From assembly GCA_963701815.1 (NCBI GenBank), contig CAVPBN010000003.1, positions 124,001 through 188,000 of the forward strand: a stretch of DNA of 64,000 bases, given 5' to 3'. Each line of letters begins with the position of its first letter. The stretch's first letter is position 1. A program made the position numbers and the translations under genes. Of this stretch, positions 46,193 to 55,607 are shown in pieces. This stretch comes from AP-15 sp963701815. Its GTDB lineage: Bacteria; Pseudomonadota; Alphaproteobacteria; ATCC43930; CGMCC-115725. The notes beneath the pieces were generated by a model, which saw only the letters and a program-made list of their open reading frames with translations, searched no databases and was not told where the DNA came from.

Positions 46193-48265
46193 TTACCTCT
46201 TATTGTCGGCCGGTCCCCAGCCGATCGCATGACGCAGGAAATTGTAGCCGAGTGCGGTAAACGCGGCGCGCTCGCTGTTGTCCTTGCCGTAGCCGTGTCC
46301 GCCGGCGGCGGGTTCGTAGAAACAGGCTTCGCAGCCCATCGCCTGCAATTTCGCCGCCATCTTGCGGGCATGGCCGGGATGGACCCGGTCGTCGCGCCGG
46401 CTCGTCGCGATCAGGATCGGCGGGTAGCGCCGGCCCGGTTCCGCCATATGATAGGCGGAGATCTTTTGCAGAAACGCCCAATCCGCGGGATCGTCGGGGT
46501 CGCCGTATTCGGCGATCCAACTGGCGCCGGCATGCAGCCGCGAATACCGGCGCATGTCGATCAGCGGGATCGTGCAGAACAGCGCGCCAAACCGCTCGGG
46601 ATAGCGGGTCAGCATATTGGCGATCAGGATGCCGCCGTTCGACCCGCCCTCTGCGGCGATGCGGCCGGGACGGGTCACGCCGCGGCGCACCAGATCGGCG
46701 GCGACCGCGGCGAAATCGTCGTGGCTGAGGCGTTTGCCCTGCCGCCGTCCCGCCTCGTGCCAGGGCGTGCCGAACTCGCCGCCGCCCCGGATGTTGGCGA
46801 CGACGCCGGTGCCGCCGCGTTCGAGCCAGAGCTTGCCGATCGCCGCGTTGTACTGCGGCAACAGCGAAATGCCGAAGCCGCCATAGCCCGTCAAGTGCAC
46901 CGGCGCCTCGCCGGTCTCGCCGGCCGGGCCGGTCTGCGTATAGGGGACCCGGGTCCCGTCCGCCGACACCGCCTCGTGGCGGGTGACGACGAGGCCGGCC
47001 GGGTCGAAGGCTGCGGGCGCCCGCTTCAGCACCTCCGGTGCGGCGCCCGGCCGCAGCAGCAGCAACGCAGGCGGCGTCAGCGGGTCTTGCACGGCGGCCA
47101 GCAGATCGCCGGTCGATTCCTCGGTGCGCACGTCGAGCGGCCAGACATTGGCGACGCCGATCTCGGGCAGACCGGCGATCGGCTCGCGCGACCAACCGGA
47201 GGCGGACGGGGTCAGGGTCTCGAACACCGGGTGCAGATCGTCGAGGATCGACAGGACGAGCCGGCCGCCGGACCAGAAAAAGCCCTGCAATGCGCGCCTT
47301 TCGCCGGGTTCGAACAGCCTGAGGAAACCGCGGTCGCCGGCGAGGAACGAGTGCAGCGAGATGCCGAGCACGGTGTCTGCCGGGTAGGTCTCGCCGCCGA
47401 TGGTCCAGGAAAACCGCCGCTTGACCGCGAGCCAGCCGCGATGCCGTTCGAACGAGGCATCGCTCGGCAATTCGATCCGGGTTTTCGGCCCGGTGCGATC
47501 GCCGAGCCAGATAATCGCATCGAAAAAGCCGAGGCGCTCGGCAAATTCGATCTGCTCGGCCTTGGCCTCGCGGTCGAGATCGGCCGAAACCGCCATATGC
47601 TCGGCATCGGTCGCGAAAATCACCGGGGCCGCGCGCGGATCGGCGCCGCGAAGCCACAAGCGCACGGTGCGGGCATAGCCCGAATGGGTGGCCATGCCGT
47701 CGCCCAATGCCGAGGACAACAGCAGCGCGTCTCGATCGAGCCAGTCGATGTCGCTTTTGGCTTCCGCCAGCGCGAAACCGCCGGCCACGAACTCGCATGA
47801 CGGCAAGTCGAATTCGCGCAACACCACGGCGTCGGCGCCGCCGCGCGACAAGTTCAGGATGGCGCGGTCGTGACGGCCGGGAATGGTGGAGGCGCCGCTC
47901 CAGGTCCAGTCTTCGCCCTCGCTGACGGCGAGCGCGTCGAGGTCGAGCAGGATCTGCCAGTGCGGGCTATCGCCGGCGAAATCGTCGAGCGATGTCGCCC
48001 GCCACAACCCGCGGGGATGCGCGGCGTCCTTCCAGAAGTTGAAGACCCGGTCGCCGCGCCGGGCGATGATCGGGAGATTGTCGGGACGGTCGTAGATCGC
48101 GGCCAGCATGTCGCGATCGGCGGCAAACCGCGCATCGCCGAACCGCGCGAGCGTTGCCCGGTTCTGCGCCTCGACCCAGGAGATCGCTGCTGGGCCGTCG
48201 ATCTCTTCGAGCCACAGATAGGGATCGTCGTCGGGCGCTGCGACGGTCGGGCGCGGATCGGTCAT
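46193..48265 (-). CDS. Prolyl oligopeptidase family serine peptidase
   Basis: A 690-residue S9 peptidase. It has an N-terminal DDPYLWLEEIDGP segment, a seven-bladed propeller region to about residue 410, and a C-terminal hydrolase domain. The nucleophile elbow is AAEGGSNGGILIAN (Ser about residue 543), the acid is in SRRDDRVHPGHARKM and the His in GGHGYGKDN. There is no signal peptide, so it is probably cytosolic. ATG 48265 overlaps the methyltransferase stop (ATGA). Confidence 0.9.
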   Translation of the reverse strand: MTDPRPTVAAPDDDPYLWLEEIDGPAAISWVEAQNRATLARFGDARFAADRDMLAAIYDRPDNLPIIARRGDRVFNFWKDAAHPRGLWRATSLDDFAGDSPHWQILLDLDALAVSEGEDWTWSGASTIPGRHDRAILNLSRGGADAVVLREFDLPSCEFVAGGFALAEAKSDIDWLDRDALLLSSALGDGMATHSGYARTVRLWLRGADPRAAPVIFATDAEHMAVSADLDREAKAEQIEFAERLGFFDAIIWLGDRTGPKTRIELPSDASFERHRGWLAVKRRFSWTIGGETYPADTVLGISLHSFLAGDRGFLRLFEPGERRALQGFFWSGGRLVLSILDDLHPVFETLTPSASGWSREPIAGLPEIGVANVWPLDVRTEESTGDLLAAVQDPLTPPALLLLRPGAAPEVLKRAPAAFDPAGLVVTRHEAVSADGTRVPYTQTGPAGETGEAPVHLTGYGGFGISLLPQYNAAIGKLWLERGGTGVVANIRGGGEFGTPWHEAGRRQGKRLSHDDFAAVAADLVRRGVTRPGRIAAEGGSNGGILIANMLTRYPERFGALFCTIPLIDMRRYSRLHAGASWIAEYGDPDDPADWAFLQKISAYHMAEPGRRYPPILIATSRRDDRVHPGHARKMAAKLQAMGCEACFYEPAAGGHGYGKDNSERAAFTALGYNFLRHAIGWGPADNKR

Positions 48266-48912
48266 GTGTCTTCCCTCCGGGCTTCGAGCAGATGAAAGAC
48301 CGACCGGCAATGGGCGGTGAAGTCGCGCCTGACGATCGACCAGCCGGAACTGCGCAGCCGGTCTTCCCAGGCCGCCAGTTTGTAGCCGCGGTAGCCGATC
48401 TCCCACTGGTGGCCGCCTGCCGGCTCGGCGGCGAACTCCTTCAGGAACAAAAGTTTCTTCATCGAGAAATACTGGCTGAAACTGGTCCGGTTCAGGTAGA
48501 CGTCGAGCGCCACCTGGAACGCCATGTAGGGGACCGAGACGATCAGGTTTCCGGCGCCGCTGCGGTGAAACGCCGACAATACCGAGCCGACGCGTTGCCA
48601 CTCGATATGCTCGAGCGTCTCGCAGCACAGGATCGCGTCGTAGCCGGCGATCTCCTCGCCGTGCAGATCGCAAATGTCGCGATCGAGATGCGGGACATCC
48701 GGCTGGTCGAAGGCGCGCCTGCCCCGGTCGAGGGTGTGCACGTCATAGCCGGCATTGACCAGCAGGCCGGTCACCAGCCCGAGAGCCGGGCCGACTTCGA
48801 GCACCTTTTCGCACTCGGTCAGCCCCAGCAGATGCACCTGCAGCCACTGATGGACGATGCGTTTTTGCGTATAATAGGCGTTCCACGCCGCTTTCGACCG
48901 GGTCTCGGGCAT
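48262..48912 (-). CDS. Class I SAM-dependent methyltransferase
   Basis: A 216-residue methyltransferase. Motif I is VLEVGPALGLVTGLL (about residues 38-52), VHTLDRG is the acidic strand, and AILCCETLEHIEWQRV the motif IV region. The acceptor is unknown. It shares ATGA with the peptidase gene and follows the carboxymuconolactone decarboxylase-type gene by 8 bp, so the three are probably one transcript. Confidence 0.85.
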   Translation of the reverse strand: MPETRSKAAWNAYYTQKRIVHQWLQVHLLGLTECEKVLEVGPALGLVTGLLVNAGYDVHTLDRGRRAFDQPDVPHLDRDICDLHGEEIAGYDAILCCETLEHIEWQRVGSVLSAFHRSGAGNLIVSVPYMAFQVALDVYLNRTSFSQYFSMKKLLFLKEFAAEPAGGHQWEIGYRGYKLAAWEDRLRSSGWSIVRRDFTAHCRSVFHLLEARREDT

Positions 48913-48920
48913 CCGCGGGT

Positions 48921-49325
48921 TTACGCGGTGTCCGGTTTTTCGGCCCGGAATTCGGCGAACACCTTGCTCGCCATCATCAGCAACTCGCGGATGATCGGCA
49001 CGCCGACATAACCCGACAGGTGAAGCAAGGCCTCGGTCAATTCCTCCTCGGTCCAGCCCTGGCGCAACGCCATGCGCAAATGCAACGCCAGTTCGGGTTC
49101 GCGCCCGGTCGCGGCATCGGAGATCACGCAGATCAGGGCCCGCGTCTTCAGATCGAGCCCGGGCCGCGTCCACAACGCGCCGAACACCGTCTCGGTGGCG
49201 ACGTCGATGAATTTTTTCATGACCGGGTCGCTGTAGGTCTCGCGCGCGGCCCGCTCGACCGCCGCGTCGCCCATCAGCCGGCGCCGCATCGCCGCACCCT
49301 TTCGATAGAGTTCGCTTTCGGCCAT
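48921..49325 (-). CDS. Carboxymuconolactone decarboxylase family protein
   Basis: A 134-residue small helical protein. The conserved segment is FGALWTRPGLDLKTRALICV, with AATGREPELALHLRMALRQG WTEEELTEALLHLSGYVGV following, the CMD-family arrangement. It lacks the catalytic CxxC of AhpD-type members. PcaC-type function is possible but no protocatechuate pathway genes are near. ATG 49325 is chosen over a longer frame. Confidence 0.85.
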   Translation of the reverse strand: MAESELYRKGAAMRRRLMGDAAVERAARETYSDPVMKKFIDVATETVFGALWTRPGLDLKTRALICVISDAATGREPELALHLRMALRQGWTEEELTEALLHLSGYVGVPIIRELLMMASKVFAEFRAEKPDTA

Positions 49326-49606
49326 CGCCTTGTCCTTGTTTTTCCGGGAATCCGCTCGCCGGCAATTCTGCCTCGCATCGGGGGGCGCGAACAAGCGGTG
49401 CGGCGCCGGGTGCTTCAGCGGCGACCGTTGCCTGGCCCGGCCCGGCCGACTTATGCTTCGACCGGGATTTTAACCCCGAGAGAGGAAACAACGATCACGG
49501 TCGAGCGGGCATCGGCAGGTTCGACCCGGTGCGGGCGCGGCCGCCGAACTCGCCTTCCGTTTGTCTTGTCGGCCGTAAGGCCGTCGCCACTTAGAGGAGA
49601 AAAGCC

Positions 49607-50029
49607 ATGCCGGTAAAAGCGGGAGTCATTCGCGCCGGGGCACGCACGACGAGGCGGGGCGCCGCCGAAACCTTCACCGGCGTCGTCTTTCAGGACCCGG
49701 TGATCACCGCAGAAGCGCCGTCGCGCATGGGCGGCTCGGTCGTCACCTTCACGCCGGGCGCGCGCACCGCGTGGCACTCCCACCCGGTCGGGCAGACATT
49801 GTTCTGTCTGTCGGGCGTCGGCCGCATCTGCTTCAAGGGCGAGAAGCCGCAAGTGCTAAACCCGGGCGATACGGTCAATATCCCGCCCGACACGATGCAT
49901 TGGCACGGCGCCTCACCCGACCGCCTGTTCGCGCATCTGGCATTGTCCGAGGCCGGCGAACGAGGCCAGGGCACCGCCTGGGGCGCGCATGTCAGCGACG
50001 CCGAGTACGGCGAAGCTCCGACTGCCTGA
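49607..50029 (+). CDS. Cupin-domain protein
   Basis: A 140-residue single-domain cupin. Metal-ligand motifs are GARTAWHSHPVGQTLF (about residues 50-65) and PPDTMHWHGA (about 103-112), giving two His and Gln plus a third His. The gene has a strong GAGGAG Shine-Dalgarno. It could be a small dioxygenase or isomerase; the role is unknown. It opens opposite to the CMD-type gene, with 281 bp of shared promoter region. Confidence 0.87.
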   Translation: MPVKAGVIRAGARTTRRGAAETFTGVVFQDPVITAEAPSRMGGSVVTFTPGARTAWHSHPVGQTLFCLSGVGRICFKGEKPQVLNPGDTVNIPPDTMHWHGASPDRLFAHLALSEAGERGQGTAWGAHVSDAEYGEAPTA

Positions 50030-50041
50030 CCCATTATCCAG

Positions 50042-50091
50042 CCTCACCCCTCTCCCCAAGACCCCCAAGGGCGGCTGGGAGAGGGGTGAGG
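50042..50091. repeat. Hairpin repeat / probable bidirectional terminator
   Basis: CCTCACCCCTCTCC (50042-50055) and its exact inverse (50078-50091), 14 bp each, are separated by a 22-base spacer. It sits between convergent cupin and ABM-type genes. The G/A-rich arms resemble those of the element at 58675-58806. Confidence 0.65.
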
Positions 50092-50101
50092 ACCAATGCA
50101 G

Positions 50102-50485
50102 CTACCCGTTGGATGGCTGATAGAGCCGTTCGTCGTAGGGGGCGCCGATATATTGCTGAATGTCGTTCCGGAACGTGACCGTGTGAGCGGCGCTTACGTG
50201 GGCGTCAAACGATCGGGAGTTCCGGAAGATCTCGATCAGTTGGAAGTGATTGGTCGTCGGTGACCAGGTGATCAAAGTGAAATATTTAACGCCCGGGTCT
50301 TGGAGGCTGTCCACTACGAACTGCTTGAGCAGGCGTACCGCTGCGGGCGGCGCGTTGCCTGCCGCATTCGGGATCAAGTCCAAATGCGTTACCACTACGA
50401 TCTGTCCTACATTGGCGCCATGAACCGGTGTGCCAGCCAACAATCCTAAAATAATCACCGGCAACGCCCAACGAAACATACGCAT
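50102..50485 (-). CDS. Secreted antibiotic-biosynthesis-monooxygenase (ABM)-fold protein, copy 1
   Basis: A 127-residue protein with a signal peptide (cleavage near GTPVHGA, about residue 21). The mature domain has VVTHLDLIPN, YFTLITWSPTTNHFQLIEIF and AHVSAAHTVTFRNDIQQYIG, the ABM dimeric alpha/beta-barrel pattern. It is similar in layout to the next gene upstream. A periplasmic ABM pair is uncommon; function unknown. Confidence 0.75.
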   Translation of the reverse strand: MRMFRWALPVIILGLLAGTPVHGANVGQIVVVTHLDLIPNAAGNAPPAAVRLLKQFVVDSLQDPGVKYFTLITWSPTTNHFQLIEIFRNSRSFDAHVSAAHTVTFRNDIQQYIGAPYDERLYQPSNG

Positions 50486-50591
50486 CGGAATTCCTCCCTC
50501 GATCGGCAACGTCATGTCTGAATATTGCGCCACTGGACCTTTCAGCCGGTAGGCGGTCCAGTGCGCAGTGGATATCTTTACGTAAAAGGGT

Positions 50592-50963
50592 TTACTTGAC
50601 GAAGGCTCCCGGTCGCTCGTCGAACGGCGCTTCCAGCAAGGGCTGTATGGCGTTGAGCAAAGCCTGGGTTTTGCTGGAACCGACAAAGGCCTGGTACGAG
50701 GCAGCGTCCTTCCAGACTTCGACGAGCGAGTAGAAATTCGAGCGCTGGATTTCCTGATTGACGCCAAAGCTGATTACCCCTGATGCCGCGTTCGCCAAAC
50801 CGGCCAGCTGCTGCAGCTTTTGTCCGCCCTGCACCGTCTTGGCCGGTAGGAACTCGACGTAGACGACGACGTATTGCTGCTGATTGCTTTGCGCGGCGAC
50901 CGGGCCGGAAAGCGCCCCCGCCGCAAATATCAGGAACGCCGACAACCAATACCTGACCGACAT
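50592..50963 (-). CDS. Secreted ABM-fold protein, copy 2
   Basis: A 123-residue protein with a signal peptide (SVRYWLSAFLIFAAGALSG, cleavage after AAQ). The mature part has YVVVYVEFLPAKTVQG, NFYSLVEVWKDAASYQAFV and LLNAIQPLLEAPFDERPGA, again the ABM fold. GGAG precedes ATG 50963. It lies 106 bp upstream of the first copy, so the two are probably co-transcribed. Confidence 0.75.
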   Translation of the reverse strand: MSVRYWLSAFLIFAAGALSGPVAAQSNQQQYVVVYVEFLPAKTVQGGQKLQQLAGLANAASGVISFGVNQEIQRSNFYSLVEVWKDAASYQAFVGSSKTQALLNAIQPLLEAPFDERPGAFVK

Positions 50964-51284
50964 GGATTTCCTCCCACAGCGTTGTCGTTCTCGACTGAGA
51001 CCGGGTGCGATTCGGACAAACGGCGGCACCTACGGGTCGAATAAGACGCACGGCAATTCAGCTTCTGCAAGCCCCATGTCGCCGCTTCGTCAGCCGCGAA
51101 AATGGGCTTCGCGCCGGCGGCAGGATCGCAGGCAAACGGCTATCCGCGTGCGCCGTACGCAGCGAAATTCGTGGCTCGTCCGCATCGACCATTACCCCCT
51201 CTCCGCCAGGTTCGGGGAGAAGAGGTAGACGCCTCGCGGTGCGCACCGGACAGATGATACCCTCCGGTGCGTAACTTGACCGAG

Positions 51285-51409
51285 ATTGCTTCGTCGCTGT
51301 ACCCCTAGCAATGACAAGCACTTACGCTGTCATTGCGATCCGCGGGCCTGACCCGCGGGGAAGCAATCTCGACGCGGACCTGCCCGCGAGCCAGCGTCTG
51401 GTTTGCACC
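51285..51409 (+). repeat. Dispersed GTCATTGCGA repeat, copy 2
   Basis: An inverted short block (GAGATTGCTTCGTCGCTGT ... TAGCAATGACAA, 51285-51315) is followed by the full unit from GTCATTGCGATC at 51329 through GCGGGCCTGACCCGCGGGGA, GAAGCAATCTCGACG and GCGTCTGGTTTGCACCC near 51409. It ends exactly at the epimerase stop. It pairs with 14308-14390 over some 80 bp. Confidence 0.7.
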
Positions 51410-52351
51410 CTAACGGTCGGCGACGAGCGGCAGGCCCTCTTCGCGGCGGACCTCGTTGATGATCTGCAGGACGCGCTCGCGATAGGGGCGGTACTGCACG
51501 CCGAATTCCTGCACGAGACGCGAGTTGTCGATCAGGTAATTGCCCGAGATCGCCTTGCCGCCGGTCTCCTTCTCAAAGGTGATCTTCGCGTCGGGCAGGA
51601 ATTCGCGCACGATGTCGGCGATCTCGCCGAGGCTGATCGCAATCCCGCCGGTGTTGTAGATCCAGTGCTGCGGCTTGTCGGCCATGATCACCCGGGCGAA
51701 GATCTCGGCGATCTCGTCGACATGGACCGGGCAGCGCATCGCATCCTTGTAGGGGAACGAGACCGCCTTGCCGCGCGCCGGATCGGTGATGCAGAAGACG
51801 TGATCGACCGAGCCGACGATCTTGTCGTTGCCGGTCACGTTGGCCGGCCGGATCGCGGTGATCTCGAGCCCGTGCTTCTCGCGATAGTCCTGCGCCTGCC
51901 ATTCGTTGAAGATCTTGTGCATCGCGTATTGGACGTGGCCGTGGCGAAAATCCTCCTCGGTCACTACTCGGTCGCCGTAATGGTGCTGCTCGCCGCTGAC
52001 CGCCAGCGAGCTCGCATAGGCGACGCGTTTGACCCCGCAAAGGCGGGCCGCCTCGAAGCAATTGTCCATCCCGAGAATATTGAGTTTGAACGCGGCATGC
52101 GGCGGGTGTTCGCTGCCGAGATAATAGGCGAGGTTGACGACCCGCTCGGGTTTGGTCGTCGCCGTCACCGCCATCACGTCGTCGAACTGGGCGACATCGC
52201 CGCGGACGACGCGTACCCGCTTGCCGAGATGATCGTAGGATGCGGTGCCCGGGTTGATGTCCATGCATACGATGTCTTCGCCGCGCGCCGCCAGCAACGG
52301 GATCAGCCGGCGACCGATGAAACCGGTGCCGCCGAGGATCAGTGTCGTCAT
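51410..52351 (-). CDS. NAD-dependent epimerase/dehydratase
   Basis: A 313-residue extended SDR. The NAD-binding motif is LGGTGFIG (residues 6-13), the catalytic region has YASSLAVSG, then VQYAMHKIFNE with YxxxK. The ending with DEIAEIFARVI and a NAKITFEKE-like segment fits sugar-nucleotide epimerases. No polysaccharide cluster is evident nearby, so the sugar is unknown. Confidence 0.87.
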   Translation of the reverse strand: MTTLILGGTGFIGRRLIPLLAARGEDIVCMDINPGTASYDHLGKRVRVVRGDVAQFDDVMAVTATTKPERVVNLAYYLGSEHPPHAAFKLNILGMDNCFEAARLCGVKRVAYASSLAVSGEQHHYGDRVVTEEDFRHGHVQYAMHKIFNEWQAQDYREKHGLEITAIRPANVTGNDKIVGSVDHVFCITDPARGKAVSFPYKDAMRCPVHVDEIAEIFARVIMADKPQHWIYNTGGIAISLGEIADIVREFLPDAKITFEKETGGKAISGNYLIDNSRLVQEFGVQYRPYRERVLQIINEVRREEGLPLVADR

Positions 52352-52505
52352 AGCCTTTCCTCCCAGGGGATCACTGCCGCGACGTTAATCGCCGGCCGAA
52401 GCTTGGGCAAGGAGCCGGCGCCAGTGTGTCCCCGGTTTGCGCCGGCCCCGGGGACCGCACCGGTCCCTTCGCGAAGACCCGCCGGACCGGCCCCAGACGC
52501 CGATT

Positions 52506-53735
52506 TTATGGGCTGCCGGGCGCCTTCGACCGGGTCCAGCGGCGCAGCGCTCCGCCCATGACGGTGGGCGTGCCGGCATAGTCGCGGATCAGCAGCGGAC
52601 CGCCATCGCCGTTCGGCCCCGTCGGGCAATGCCAGCCGGTGGACGCGCTCGTCTTGGCGTTCCACGTCCAGCCGAGGACCCCGAACAAATTCCCGCCGGC
52701 TGCTTCCCTGTCGATCAGCGAGAGCACGTGGCGGGTGTACGCGGCGGTCCCGGAATCGCAGTAACGCTCGCCGAGTTCGCCGAGAATGACCGGCAATTGC
52801 CGGGCGATCGGCTCGAGCTGGCCGGCGAACATCGCATCGGTGCCGTTGCCCTGGACAAAATCGTAGACATGGGCGGAGGCGACGAGCTGATGCTGAGGAT
52901 CGTCGGGCAGGTAGCTCAGCAACCGGGTCAGGTCGGCGTTGTAGTCGATCCCGCCGAGCAGGACCGGCTGCGTCGCCCCTTGCGATCGGATCGCGTCGAC
53001 CAGCGATTGCAGACCGGCCGCGACAAAGCGGCCGCCATACACCGAATCCAGCTTGCAGCCGTTCAGCCAGCAGTTCCACTGGCCCGGCGGGCTGGGGTGC
53101 GGATTGTTCCAGGAGGCCATCGCGACTTCATTGATCGCGTCGAACACGATCCCGTGGTCGTCCGCGAAGGCCGCGGCGACCGAGCGCCAGAACGCCGGCA
53201 GGTGGTCGTTGTCGGGCATGTAGTCGATCTGCGTCGACTGATATGTGCCGGGGGCCGTGAAATGTGGAACGGGCACCACGTAAAGGCCGTTGCGGCGAAG
53301 CAAGGTTACATAGCTCTTCACCGCCGCGCGGTAGCCGGCGGCGTCGCCGCCGAGCGGCAGCCCGTTGATGCCGAGCCAGCAATCCTCGTTCAGGGTGACC
53401 CGCACGACGTTGATCCGCCAGCCGAGCATCGCTTTTACCGATGTCCGGTCCGCCGGGCCGTCGGCGAAGCCGGTGCTGTCGTAGGTGCAGCGGCTCTCGA
53501 ATATCGCGCGGTTGACGCCGCGCAGCTGCACGGCCTGCCCGGCCCCGTCGACCAGTCGGTTGTCCAGCACCCGCAGCGTCGGCGAGCCGCCGGCGGACGA
53601 GCCGTTGTCGGCAACGGCGGCGCTCGCCGCGCTCCCGGTCTGCGCGAATGTTACCGAGAGCAGCACCAACGCGATTGCCGCGATGCATCGGCAGAGTGAC
53701 CCGTACAGGAGGCTGAGGTCAGGCATCTTTATCAT
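52506..53735 (-). CDS. Glycoside hydrolase family 5-like secreted glycosidase
   Basis: A 409-residue protein. The signal peptide spans about residues 12-36 (IAAIALVLLSVTFAQTGSA). The GH5 acid/base Glu is in FDAINEVAMASW (about residue 187) and the nucleophile Glu in LPVILGELGERYC (about 331). LRGVNRAIFESR and the NVVRVTLNED segment are typical GH5-like N-terminal strands. It may cut beta-1,4-glucan or mannan; the substrate is not established. AAGG precedes ATG 53735. Confidence 0.85.
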   Translation of the reverse strand: MIKMPDLSLLYGSLCRCIAAIALVLLSVTFAQTGSAASAAVADNGSSAGGSPTLRVLDNRLVDGAGQAVQLRGVNRAIFESRCTYDSTGFADGPADRTSVKAMLGWRINVVRVTLNEDCWLGINGLPLGGDAAGYRAAVKSYVTLLRRNGLYVVPVPHFTAPGTYQSTQIDYMPDNDHLPAFWRSVAAAFADDHGIVFDAINEVAMASWNNPHPSPPGQWNCWLNGCKLDSVYGGRFVAAGLQSLVDAIRSQGATQPVLLGGIDYNADLTRLLSYLPDDPQHQLVASAHVYDFVQGNGTDAMFAGQLEPIARQLPVILGELGERYCDSGTAAYTRHVLSLIDREAAGGNLFGVLGWTWNAKTSASTGWHCPTGPNGDGGPLLIRDYAGTPTVMGGALRRWTRSKAPGSP

Positions 53736-53947
53736 CACCTTGCGTGATGTCTCCCACCGGGCTCTCCGGCAGTGGCGGAAGACGGGTGCGTGGACGGCGA
53801 CATCGGCAAATCGACGATATCGTCGACCGGCCGAGAACGACAAGGCCGCATCCGGCCCCGTTCGCTTCAGACACGGACGCTGCCGCTTTCGCACTCCCGC
53901 CATAGGCTCTAGTCTCGTCCGGGCAGACAGGCGAAGGGGCGTCTTTG

Positions 53948-55183
53948 ATGACCGCTGTCATCCTGGCCAATTGCGCAGTCCTCGACGGCACCCGAAACGA
54001 GCGGCGCGAGGACCACCACGTCCTGGTCGAGGACGGGCTGATCCGCGAGGTCGCGGACCGGCCGATCGGCGCTGCCGCGGCCGAAACCATCGATCTCCGA
54101 GGCCGCACCCTGATGCCGGGGCTGATCGACGCGCATGTTCATGTCGTCGCGGTCGACCAGGTGCTGGCGCGTCTGTCGGAGCGGCCGGTCAGCCTGGTGG
54201 CGTTGCAGGCCGCCCGCGTGCTCGAAGGCATGCTGCAGCGCGGCTTCACCACGGTGCGCGATGCCGGGGGTGCGGATGGCGGGCTCGCCGAGGCGGTCGA
54301 GGAAGGGCTGGTGCGCGGGCCGCGGATTTTCCCGTCGGGTCAGGCGTTGAGCCAGACAGGCGGGCATGGCGATCTGCGGCCGCGCACGCGGTCGGCGTCG
54401 GTCGTTGCCTGCGCCTGCTGCGAGGGCGGGGCCGGGCTCGCCCGCATCGCCGATGGGGTCTCGGAATGCCGCCGGGCGGCGCGCGACGAGCTGCGCAAAG
54501 GCGCGACGCAGATCAAGATCATGGCCTCGGGCGGCGTCGCCTCGCCTTACGACCCGGTGTGGAACCTGCAATACAGCGAAGACGAGGTCCGCGCGATCGT
54601 CGAGGAGGCGCTGGCCTGGCATACCTACGTGATGGCGCACGCCTATACGCCCGAGGCGATCCGCCGTTCGATCGATTTCGGGGTGCGTTCGATCGAGCAC
54701 GGCAACCTGATCGACCGCGCCACCGCCGAGCACGTCGTCGGCGCCGACGCTTTTGTCGTGCCGACGCTCGTCACCTTTGACGCAATGCACCGCTTTGGCC
54801 GCGACCTCGGGTTTCCCGAGGTGAGCCTCGCCAAACTCGGCGAGGTGCGCGACGCCGGGCTGCGGTCGCTCGAAATATTGCAGGCGGCGGGCGTCAGGAT
54901 CGGCTTCGGCACCGATCTGCTGGGACCGATGCACCGCCACCAGTCGCATGAATTCACGATCCGCGCGGAGGCGATGGCGCCGTTCGACATCATCCGCTCG
55001 GCGACGACGATCAATGCCGAACTCCTGAACCGATCCGGCGAGATCGGCGTCGTCGCGCCAGGCGCCCGCGCCGATCTGATCGTTGTCGACGGCGATCCGC
55101 TCGCCGACATCTCGCTGCTCGACGGCCAGGGCGAGCATTTGACCCACATCATGAAAAACGGGGTGTTCTACAAGCGTATGTAG
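53948..55183 (+). CDS. Amidohydrolase (imidazolonepropionase/prolidase-like)
   Basis: A 411-residue metal amidohydrolase. Metal ligands: HVH in LMPGLIDAHVHVVAVDQV (about residue 62), QIKIMASGG with the Lys, MAHAYTPEAI, SIEHGN with a His, and GFGTDLLGPMHR with the Asp. This matches the amidohydrolase-3/Xaa-Pro-type group often described as amidohydrolase family. ATG 53948 is preferred to the TTG one codon earlier. Substrate unknown. Confidence 0.88.
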   Translation: MTAVILANCAVLDGTRNERREDHHVLVEDGLIREVADRPIGAAAAETIDLRGRTLMPGLIDAHVHVVAVDQVLARLSERPVSLVALQAARVLEGMLQRGFTTVRDAGGADGGLAEAVEEGLVRGPRIFPSGQALSQTGGHGDLRPRTRSASVVACACCEGGAGLARIADGVSECRRAARDELRKGATQIKIMASGGVASPYDPVWNLQYSEDEVRAIVEEALAWHTYVMAHAYTPEAIRRSIDFGVRSIEHGNLIDRATAEHVVGADAFVVPTLVTFDAMHRFGRDLGFPEVSLAKLGEVRDAGLRSLEILQAAGVRIGFGTDLLGPMHRHQSHEFTIRAEAMAPFDIIRSATTINAELLNRSGEIGVVAPGARADLIVVDGDPLADISLLDGQGEHLTHIMKNGVFYKRM

Positions 55184-55232
55184 CCATCGGCGATCCTCGA
55201 CAGGCACAGTTTCGCGTCGTAAGCTCTCGGGC

Positions 55233-55583
55233 ATGGGCGCGGTGCCGTTCGACACGCTGAAACTTGCGCGCCGGCTCGAGACTGCCGGCTTTCCGCCGAA
55301 GCAGGCGGGTGACACTGCCGAGGCGCTGGCCGAAGCGATGTCCGGCGCCGGGCTCGCGACCAGCACCGACATCGCCTCGGTGCGTACGGAAATTGCCACG
55401 CTGGGCGCCGAGCTTCGGGCGGCAATCGCAGCGGTGAGGTCCGAACTGAGGGCAGAAATTGCTGCGGTGAGGGCGGAGATCGAATTGCTGCGGCGCGATC
55501 TGACGATCCGGCTGGGCAGCATGCTGATCGTCGCCGTCGGTATTCTGTTGGCCGCGATTCGCTATCTGCCGCCGCCCCGCTGA
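55233..55583 (+). CDS. Coiled-coil protein with C-terminal membrane anchor (DUF1640-like)
   Basis: A 116-residue protein. It begins FDTLKLARRLETAGFPPKQAG, has an Ala/Glu/Arg-rich coiled coil (about residues 45-90, ELRAEIAAVRAEIELLRRD) and ends in one hydrophobic helix (LGSMLIVAVGILLAAIRYL). The layout matches DUF1640/CCDC90 proteins. Function in bacteria is unknown. Confidence 0.78.
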   Translation: MGAVPFDTLKLARRLETAGFPPKQAGDTAEALAEAMSGAGLATSTDIASVRTEIATLGAELRAAIAAVRSELRAEIAAVRAEIELLRRDLTIRLGSMLIVAVGILLAAIRYLPPPR

Positions 55584-55607
55584 CACAAGTCGAACGGTCG
55601 GTTTGGT

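Noticed and set aside
53485..54780. 431-codon plus-strand frame across the GH5-like gene start and amidohydrolase
   Set aside because: The first half is antisense to the glycosidase signal-peptide region and the second half is a shadow of the amidohydrolase in another frame.
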